A stretch of DNA of 5,342 nt. Source: Verrucomicrobiales bacterium (GTDB taxonomy: Bacteria; Verrucomicrobiota; Verrucomicrobiia; Verrucomicrobiales; Verrucomicrobiaceae). Within the stretch, counting starts at the first letter, position 1. Each line of letters opens with the position of its first letter. The notes beneath the pieces are model-generated. The model saw nothing but the letters and a program-made list of their open reading frames with translations. It was not told where the DNA came from and did no database searches. The position numbers and the translations under genes are program-made. The stretch covers positions 1 to 5,342 of the forward strand of contig DMMK01000033.1 of assembly GCA_003453085.1 (NCBI GenBank), read 5' to 3'. This document shows positions 1 to 5,342 of the stretch, in pieces.

Positions 1-81
1 AGTTTGATTCAGGAAGGTGGCGGCGTCCTCCATCTTTCCGGCTTTGGCCAGAATCTGCATGTAGCCGGCCATTTGCTGCAT
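1..81 (-). repeat. TPR-like unit cut by the window edge (residues 1754-1780)
   Basis: Leu1764 (position 11), Gly1768 (15), Ala1773 (20) and Leu1777 (24) fit a TPR whose end lies beyond position 1. The turn sequence AGKMEDA closely resembles the AGKMEEA turn at residues 562-568. This indicates that repeats continue off the left edge and that the C-terminus of the protein is not close. Confidence 0.6.
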
Positions 82-3000
82 ATTCACGTTGAAGTTGCGG
101 CTCTTCAGCTTCTCCAGGTAGATGTCATGAATGGGGATGCTGAAGCGGCGTTCTGCCCAGATTCGGGTGATCTCCTGGTAACCGCTGACTGAGCCAATTT
201 CCTCCTGACTGCGGTTCCATATCCGAGCGGCGGCCAGGAACTCCACTTCGGGGCAGGTTAGCAGGCGGGTGTAGGCCCTCATCTGCTTCTCAGCCGCCGG
301 GCCGCTGGCTTTCCGGATTAGTGGCAGGAGTTCGGTTTCGATCTTGGCCTCTTCCTTACGGGCCACCAGCACCCGCAGCAGGATGTCCTCTGGCTGGGGC
401 ATGGAGATTTGATTGTTCTGGCCGCCGTAGCGAGAGGGTGACCGGCCAAACCAATAGCCCAGGTTTGGCGCATAGCGGCGCGCCAGGACCTGGCGGTTCA
501 AGATTTCCTGGGCCAGGGTTTCCAGCTTTTCCGGCGGCTGGCCGTCTTTCTCGGCAAGGCCGGCGTAGGGGCCAAATCCGCTTTGCGCTAGCATCGGAAT
601 CTTCATCAGCGCCAGGCAGAAGGCATCATGGGAGCTGCGCAGTTGATCCCGGACTTTTGTGGCCGCATCGGAAAGGGCTTCGCGAGGCGGATTCGTTTCA
701 TACAAAGCGGGGAATGAGAGGTCATTGTACTCACCCTGCTGGATGTAGTTGGGCATCTGGGAGAACTGGCTGATTAGGGCCGGATCCAGCCGTCGTTTGG
801 GGTCCAGATGTTTCTCCACATAGGCTGTCATCAGTCGGATCACCGCCAGACGGTGCTCGAAGACTCGGCCGGAATAGGACCGGGGGCTGATTTCCTGGCA
901 GATCCGCTGCAGCGCCTGCCGCAGCTCCAGGCGCGGAATGGCCGCCAGATGGGGCAGGGCCTTTTCCACATCCTTGCGGGCCAGGAGCAGTGCCAGCCTG
1001 CTGCGCACTTCCCAATTCCGGGGTCTCAGGGCCAGCGCGGCTTCATAGGTTTCCACCGCTGTCTGGTCATGGCCCATGAGTTCAAAAAAGGCCGCTTCCC
1101 GTTGCAGGTTTTGCCAGCCCATTTTCGGCGCGGCCTTCAGCTCCTCCATCAGTCGGCCTGTGGCCTGGCGTTTATCCAGCACGCCGCGCAGGGCCTGCAG
1201 TTCATTGTCGGCATTGCCCCAGTTCACTCCAAACCACAGGTCGCCGATGCGTCCGACCTGCTGCTGGAATTCAGCAAAAACGGCGGCCTGGTTTTGATCG
1301 GCCAGCAGCTTGTCCAGCTTGCCATAGGGGCCCTGCTGAGTCTGGCTTTGACGGCGCGAGTACGGATTGCTGCTGCTGCTGCGGGATACCTGTGCAGAGG
1401 GCTGCCGAGTGGCGGCGGTCTTTGTCAGCAGCTCCAGTTGCTCGGTGAAGCCAAGAGTCGCCGCAACATCCACCAGATAGCCGTTGGGCGGTGATGCAGG
1501 CAGGGCGGCCCGTCGCCGTTCGAAGCTCTCCAGAACCGCGGGCTTAATCTCTGGGGAAAGGACGGAGCCGGAGTTGACCACCTGGAGCGCACCAAAGATG
1601 AGGGCGTTATCCACGGTCTGCTGCACCATGGCATCTGGCTTGCGGGTGCTGACTTCACGCAGGCAGGCGATCTGGCGCGGGAAGTCCTGAAGCGACTGCG
1701 CCAGACTGGCGGCGAATAGCCAGTCGTCGGTCTTCAGGTCCGGTTGCTTCATCAGCTCGGTCAGCCCGGCTTTGCCTTCCTCCAGCCCGCGCATGCAGTT
1801 TAGCAGCAGTTTCAGGCTGGGCGTCTTCAGCCCCGCAGTCATTTTTTTCAGTCCGGCTTGGGTGCCGGCATCGCCATCCTCAGCTTCTTCCGTTTCTGAA
1901 CCGCCAAAAGAGAAGCTTCCTCCCGGAAAGCCCAGGCCGTTTCTTCCGCGTCCCAGTTGCTGAAAAATCTGCGTCATGCTGGGGGCCACCTCCAGGCCCG
2001 ACCACATGGCGGGGAGGGGCTGGGGCTCAAACTGGCTGGAAGGATACCTCTGCTGCTGCACCAGAGGGGTCTTGCTGCTCAGGTGAACCGCGTTCTCCTT
2101 CTCCAAAAGATCCGCCACGACCTCCCAGTTTTCCAGGGCAACAAAGAGCATGATCAGCGAGTAGCCGCTCCAGGGTTGTTGTTTTGAGCTTTGCTGACGA
2201 TACAGGGATTCGGACCATTCTTGGGTCAAGGCCATCACCTGCTGCGTCAATTCAGTGGGCAGGGGTGGACCGTCTGCACTGGCTTGCAAACGGCGCTGCA
2301 CGGCACTGAGGAGATAGCCCATCGCGTTGTTGTTCCCCTCAGGCAGATTTTTCGCGTTGGCCAGCACTTCGCCTGCCAGGGCGTCACCCTCGGGTTCATT
2401 GAGGGCCAGCGCCGCCATCCCCGCCTGGAAGGCCAGCAGAGGGTAGCTGTCCTTGAACAGCGCCACGCAGCGTTTCAGGCTTGGCAGCAGATCTCCCTGA
2501 AATTGGTTCACATGCATCAGCCATAGTGCGTGCAGTGCCTGGTGGTCCGGGTGCGCCTCCAGCAAATCTGGGGGGATGCCGAGCTGGCCCTCATACACAG
2601 GCACCTCCAGCAGCAGGGCGGAATCGCGGATGCCTGCGGCTTCCATGTGCTTCACCAGGCTGGCGCGTTCATCCACCTTCAGTCCCTGGCCCATCTCCAC
2701 GAGGTGATACAGCGCCATAGCAGAGAGATTGGTGACGTTCGCTGGCTGCTGCACCCAGCCGGAGGGCAGGGCACCCGGTGCGGGGCGGTTCATCTGCATG
2801 TAGCCATGCATGTGGCCATAGCTGCCGCGCTGCTTTTGCCGGTGCTGATAGGCCAGGTAAGAGACGCTCGGCAGTTGCAGCCATTCGGCGGTGCCAGGGG
2901 GCAGGGAAGGGAGCTCCAGGCTGAAGCTCTGCGGCTGCTGGGCATTGGCTGCGGGTGCGGCGGCCAGGACCTCGGGCAGTTCCTCATGCAGGCTCATCAG

Positions 3001-5342
3001 GTGTACAAAAGCGGCGATGGCCTCTTCCTGCCTGCCTTCTTCCTCCAAGGCCACGGCCTTCAGATAGTGCAGCCGATAATCTTTGGGAAAGCGTGGCAGC
3101 AGCGGGTCCAGGAGGGAAATGGCACGGTGCCACTGGCCATGTTCGCAAAGCGTATCCGCCATGCTCTCGATCGCCCGCGCACTCGCCGTGCTGACTCCTG
3201 CCAGTTCGAAGATCAGACGGTAGCCCGCTTCCTCATCCCCGTTTTCAATCATCAGGGCAGCGATCTTCTGCCGCGTGGCTGGGCTGCTGTCTAGAGTTGC
3301 TGCCGCATTCAGCGTCCGCAGGGCAGCTTCATACAGGCCGCTTTCTTCTTCGATCCGGGCGATCTCCGTCAGCAGGCTCAGGTCCTTGGGCCGTAGGCGC
3401 GAGGCTTCATAGAGGCAGCGCCGACGTTCCTCGTCATTGTTGGTCGCCGCATGCAAAGTGGCCAGGGCCAACCAGGGCAGAGCGCTGGCACGGTTTTGCC
3501 GCTGCCTCTGCTGGAAGTCCTCCAGCAGACGTGGTAGCGCGCCGGAGTATTGGGACATCTGCGCCAGCGGCGTCAAAAACCGCAGCTTGGCTACAGGATC
3601 CTCCGTCTGTTCATAGAGGGCCATGTAGGAGGTGCGTGCTTCCTCCATCTTGCCTGCTGCGGCCAGGGCGGCGGCCAGCGTGCTCATCACATCGGTGTCA
3701 TCACTGAACTTCCGCGAAGCTGCGCGCAGCACGTCCAGCGCGGCGGATTGCTTGGCCTGCTCCATCAGAATGGCGGATTCCTCCAGCCACGGCTGCACCG
3801 CCCCCGGCGACAGTTTTTTCCACTCGGCGAGGGCGGTCAGCGCTTTGTCATAAGCCAGCGTGCGCCGGTGCAGCCGCGCCAGTTGCTGGGCCCGGTCGCT
3901 GGTCATGCCTCCGGGCAGTTGCATTCCCAGTGACAGTGCCTCCGCTGCCCCGGCCCAATCTTGTCGTTGTTCCAGCAGCCGTACCTGCTGGGTGCTGAGC
4001 ATGAGCTGCTGCGCAGGCGTGGCCTGCGGAGCCTGAAGGGCCGCCTCCGCCTCCTGGGGCTGCCCGGCTTCCTCCAGCAGTTCCGCCAGCAGGCAGCGGT
4101 CTGGAATGGTCATTTCCTTCTGGCCTTTCAGTTCGGCGATGATCTTGGCGGCCATCTGCCCATCGCGGATGGCCTGATGGGCCAGCTTTACCGCCTCTTG
4201 CAGCCCGGAGGCTTCCCCCGTTAAGGCCAGCCGCTTGCGCGACCATGCGACCGCTTTGTCGGATTGTTTGTTAGTCAGCGCAAGCTGGGTCAGCAGGCCG
4301 AGAAAGCGTGTCTGCTCGGCCATATCCTTTTCCCTTGTGACCAGAAGCTCCTGGGCCTCTTTGGTCAGGCCATGGGCTAGCAGTGCCTGGCCTGCCCGCA
4401 AGACATCCTCCAGCTCACCTTTCTGGACGAGTGCTTTCCAGATTTTCAGCGCTGCCTCATCGTCCTTGCTGCGATGCAGGTAATGCGCCAGAGCCTCTTG
4501 AGCGGAGACACTCTCTGGATGCGCCGCCACCAGCTTTTGGTAGGCTGCCTTGGCCTCTTCCTTCAACTCCCAGTTCTCCAGCAGACGAGCGATTCGCAGG
4601 TGGTCATTTTCCGGGGCCACGCCATTGACCACGCTTTTTTCCAGGTAAGCCGTCAGGGCTGTTTGCGCCTCGGGCAGTCGCTTATGCCGTTGTTCCAGTG
4701 TCGCCAGGTGGATCAGCAGTTCTTTGTCGTCGGGATGCTGCTTCACCAGCACCTGGGCCTGCTCCGCCGCCTCTGCGATGCGGTCCAGCCCTTCCAATAA
4801 AGATAGATAGGCCTCTTGCAGATCGCGCCGTCCAGGATTGCGGGCCAGCAGCTCGCGGAAAAGTTTCACCGCTGCCTCCGCATCCCCCAGTTCACCCTGC
4901 ACCCGGGCAAATGCCAGGCCGATGTTGACGCGCTGAGCATGAACTTTGGTCAGAGCTTCCAGCCGCTTTTTCAGCCCGTCCAGATCATCTTCCCGGCGGA
5001 ATACCTGATCCAGCCGCGACAGCACATCCGCCTCGACCCAGGAGTCCTGGCCGCTCTGAACCAGGGCGGCTTCCAGCACGGCCAGTGCCTCGTCACGTTT
5101 CTCCGCCCTCAGCAGAAGGTCTCCCTGGCGCAGTTGGCGGGCCAGTTTTTCAGAAGGGGCTTTGGTTCGCTCCACCAAGGTTTTGGCCTCCGCCGCCGCC
5201 TCGGCATACAGCCCTTCTTCAGCCATCAGCTCCACCACATCCTCGGCCAGATCCAGGTCCGTGGGATGCTCCTTTGCCAGACCTAACCACGTTTGCAATG
5301 CTTCCGGTGTGCGGTTCAGCCTCAGCAGGGCCCGCCCCTGCT
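1..5342 (-). CDS. Giant tetratricopeptide-repeat (TPR) protein, interior fragment, both ends outside the window
   Basis: The minus-strand frame starting at 5340 is open for all 1780 codons (about 195 kDa) with no stop; the start codon and C-terminus are not seen, so no start can be chosen and no signal peptide assessed. The translation is rich in Ala, Leu, Glu and Gln and consists mainly of paired amphipathic helices with TPR spacing: small residues at repeat positions 8 and 20, Gly at 15, an aromatic or Leu at 24, and Pro at 32. About 22 units fill residues 29-788, and more divergent units follow to the end, separated by three low-complexity linkers. TPR arrays form superhelices that bind proteins or peptides, so a scaffold or assembly role is inferred. 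No catalytic motif, transmembrane segment or CxxC pair is visible, and only nine Cys occur. Codon use is uniform throughout, with no sign of a frameshift or foreign insert. Other alpha-solenoid classes (Sel1, PPR) fit less well, because the spacing is mostly 34 with TPR-type Ala/Gly/Pro positions. The TPR class is secure; the specific function is unknown. Confidence 0.94.
82..885 (-). other. Unassigned C-proximal region, helical with two loops (residues 1486-1753)
   Basis: I do not recognise a domain here. It begins with a predicted long helix (1491-1512) and a Pro/Asp-rich turn. Next comes a loop with Gln, Asn and Tyr (1529-1540), helices at 1554-1583, and an aromatic Gly/Tyr/Arg loop (1628-1640, YWFGRSPSRYGGQ is 1629-1641). 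Further helices lie at 1650-1678 and 1682-1710, followed by a turn and helices at 1720-1732 and 1740-1747. The unit length is not 34 and the TPR key positions do not line up, so it may be a capping or accessory module between repeat blocks. Confidence 0.45.
886..1320 (-). repeat. Fourth helical block with a textbook TPR (residues 1341-1485)
   Basis: Residues 1409-1442 are one of the best TPR matches in the window: Ala1416 (position 8), Phe1419 (11), Ala1428 (20), Tyr1432 (24), Ala1435 (27) and Pro1440 (32), with Gly1423 near the helix turn. A second unit follows immediately at 1443 (Leu1449, Ala1450, Leu1453), one residue shorter than usual in its turn. Upstream, residues 1341-1360 form a helix pair, then a Trp/Gly-rich loop (1368-1376) and a helix at 1380-1403. 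The presence of a canonical unit this far from the first array shows that the TPR fold continues through the whole protein, despite the linkers. Confidence 0.75.
1321..1422 (-). other. Linker 3: Ser/Gln/Arg-rich segment (residues 1307-1340)
   Basis: This segment contains a polar, basic low-complexity stretch with four consecutive Ser (1321-1324) followed by NPYSRRQSQTQQGPYG. It joins the third helical block to the C-terminal helical part and is likely disordered. It resembles linkers 1 and 2 in lacking long hydrophobic residues and in being rich in Gln, Pro, Gly and Tyr. Confidence 0.6.
1369..1382. repeat. Short trinucleotide repeat, (gct)4gc on plus strand
   Basis: Four perfect gct units plus a partial fifth lie within the coding region and encode four Ser by AGC codons (residues 1321-1324) in linker 3. 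Being in units of three, any slippage would change the linker length without breaking the frame. It is short, so variability is only a possibility. Confidence 0.7.
1423..1854 (-). repeat. Third helical block with one good TPR (residues 1163-1306)
   Basis: Residues 1204-1237 match the TPR pattern: Trp1207 (position 4), Ala1211 (8), Leu1227 (24) and Pro1235 (32), with helix A over 1206-1217 and helix B over 1221-1232. Flanking sequence is helical but diverged: a helix at 1174-1187 (LKLLLNCMRGLEEG), one at 1189-1197, and two at 1239-1256 and 1263-1280. It ends in a short Pro turn (1281-1285) and a further helix pair to about 1310. Apart from the 1204-1237 unit, the assignment rests on helix pattern only. 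Confidence 0.55.
1855..2079 (-). other. Linker 2: Gln/Pro, then Gly/Phe-rich, then acidic segment (residues 1088-1162)
   Basis: This low-complexity stretch has three parts. Residues 1095-1110 are rich in Gln, Pro and Ser. Residues 1130-1147 are rich in Gly and Phe with Arg (RGRNGLGFPGGSFSFGG). Residues 1148-1158 are strongly acidic (SETEEAEDGDA). A Lys-containing helix (from 1165) follows. The composition points to a disordered spacer with a charge switch from basic to acidic. It separates the second helical block from the third and may allow the arms of the protein to move relative to each other. Confidence 0.6.
2080..2724 (-). repeat. Second helical block, degenerate TPR-like units (residues 873-1087)
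   Basis: Alternating amphipathic helices resume here with weaker TPR signatures. The clearest are about 936-967 (helix A through LWLMHV, Gly949, helix B ending near Tyr966-Pro967), about 967-1000 (Ala-rich helix 968-980, then Glu/Ala helix 985-996) and about 1058-1085 (helix at 1060-1070, Trp1072, helix at 1073-1080). Between them are loops with Pro and Asn, for example EGNNNA at 1001-1006 and a Gln/Ser-rich turn at 1049-1055. The hydrophobic stretch at 966-980 is too short and too clearly part of a repeat to be a membrane helix. The block most likely continues the solenoid in diverged form. Unit boundaries are approximate. Confidence 0.6.
2731..2964 (-). other. Linker 1: Pro/Gln then Met/His/Tyr-rich segment (residues 793-870)
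   Basis: The regular TPR array stops after residue 788. The next 80 residues are rich in Ala, Pro and Gln, and contain a possible beta or extended stretch (805-830, with Leu/Pro/Ser alternation). They then pass into a short basic patch (HRQKQRG, 833-839) followed by a Met/His/Tyr/Gly cluster at 841-850 (YGHMHGYMQM), then a Pro-rich exit. Helical sequence resumes near residue 873. The simplest reading is a flexible or surface-exposed spacer between two solenoid domains. The Met/His cluster could bind a metal or a partner, but that is speculation. Confidence 0.6.
2977..5257 (-). repeat. N-terminal TPR superhelix, about 22 units (residues 29-788)
   Basis: Aligning on the conserved Ala of helix B gives units beginning near residues 29, 66, 101, 138, 172, 206, 244, 278, 310, 344, 378, 412, 446, 481, 515, 549, 583, 620, 654, 688, 721 and 755. 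Several runs are exactly in 34-residue register: 138-172-206, 481-515-549, 620-654 and 721-755. The best matches are 620-653 (Trp623, Leu626, Ala627, Ala646, Pro651), 654-687 (Leu657, Ile660, Ala661, Gly668, Ala673, Leu677, Ala680), 721-754 (Met727, Ala728, Gly735, Ala740, Pro752) and 244-277 (Ile250, Ala251, Ala263, Tyr267, Pro275). Units at 101, 378, 583 and 688 are degenerate in sequence or length. The near-continuous register implies one long right-handed superhelix of roughly three turns, taking the usual seven to eight TPRs per turn. The repeats are divergent at the DNA level, so this is an old array and not a recent tandem duplication. Confidence 0.9.

Noticed and set aside
321..773. 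Plus-strand open frame of 150 codons
   Set aside because: It is rich in Gly, Pro, Arg and Ser with no domain pattern, and overlaps the continuous sense frame.
808..1494. Plus-strand open frame of 228 codons
   Set aside because: It is an antisense shadow of the helical blocks and linker 3; the textbook TPR at residues 1409-1442 lies on the other strand within it.
2401..2445. Possible transmembrane helix at residues 966-980
   Set aside because: The hydrophobic run is only about 15 residues, contains Gln, and fits a TPR-like helix pair; no other stretch is long enough to span a membrane.
2530..3294. Plus-strand open frame of 254 codons
   Set aside because: It is exactly codon-phased against the sense TPR gene, is rich in Gln, His, Leu and Gly as expected for the complement of Leu/Ala/Gln/Glu codons, and resembles no family. 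The opposite strand encodes clear TPRs over the same bases.
3848..4246. Minus-strand open frame of 132 codons in another frame
   Set aside because: It is Gly/Ala/Arg/Pro-rich, typical of an out-of-frame reading of GC-rich DNA, and lies inside the TPR array read in the main frame.
4816..5286. Plus-strand open frame of 156 codons
   Set aside because: It is an antisense shadow of the first TPR units and has no recognisable protein pattern.

Overview
The whole 5342-base window lies inside a single very large protein-coding gene on the minus strand. Reading the reverse complement in the frame whose first complete codon is at 5340-5338, I translated all 1780 codons down to positions 3-1 and found no stop codon. 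Neither the true start nor the stop is in the window, so both ends of the gene lie outside: the N-terminus beyond position 5342 and the C-terminus before position 1. Residue numbers below count from the codon at 5340, so residue n occupies positions 5341-3n to 5343-3n.

The product is a giant alpha-helical repeat protein of the tetratricopeptide repeat (TPR) class. Residues 29-788 form an almost unbroken run of about 22 TPR or TPR-like units, many exactly 34 residues apart. After this the protein alternates between helical stretches and low-complexity linkers: a Pro/Gln then Met/His/Tyr-rich linker at 793-870, degenerate helical repeats at 873-1087, a Gly/Phe-rich then acidic linker at 1088-1162, more TPR-like helices at 1163-1306, a Ser/Gln/Arg linker with a short (AGC)4 run at 1307-1340, and a textbook TPR at 1409-1442. 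A largely unassigned region at 1486-1753 follows. Another TPR-like unit begins at 1754 and runs off the left edge. No enzyme domain, transmembrane segment or metal-binding cysteine motif is visible. The likely role is a protein-interaction scaffold, but the partner and pathway cannot be told from this window.

The organism is a GC-rich bacterium: leucine is mostly CTG, and TTA, CTA and TCA together make up only 22 of 1780 codons. Giant TPR proteins of this style are common in Verrucomicrobiota and Planctomycetota, and a Prosthecobacter/Verrucomicrobium-like source is my guess. This is inference, since no taxonomic marker is present.

There is no intergenic sequence, so I see no promoter, terminator, RNA gene, mobile element, CRISPR array or attachment site. 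The open frames on the plus strand, some over 200 codons long, are antisense shadows of this gene. I did not find a new multi-gene system here. The notable points are the size and modular layout of the one protein.
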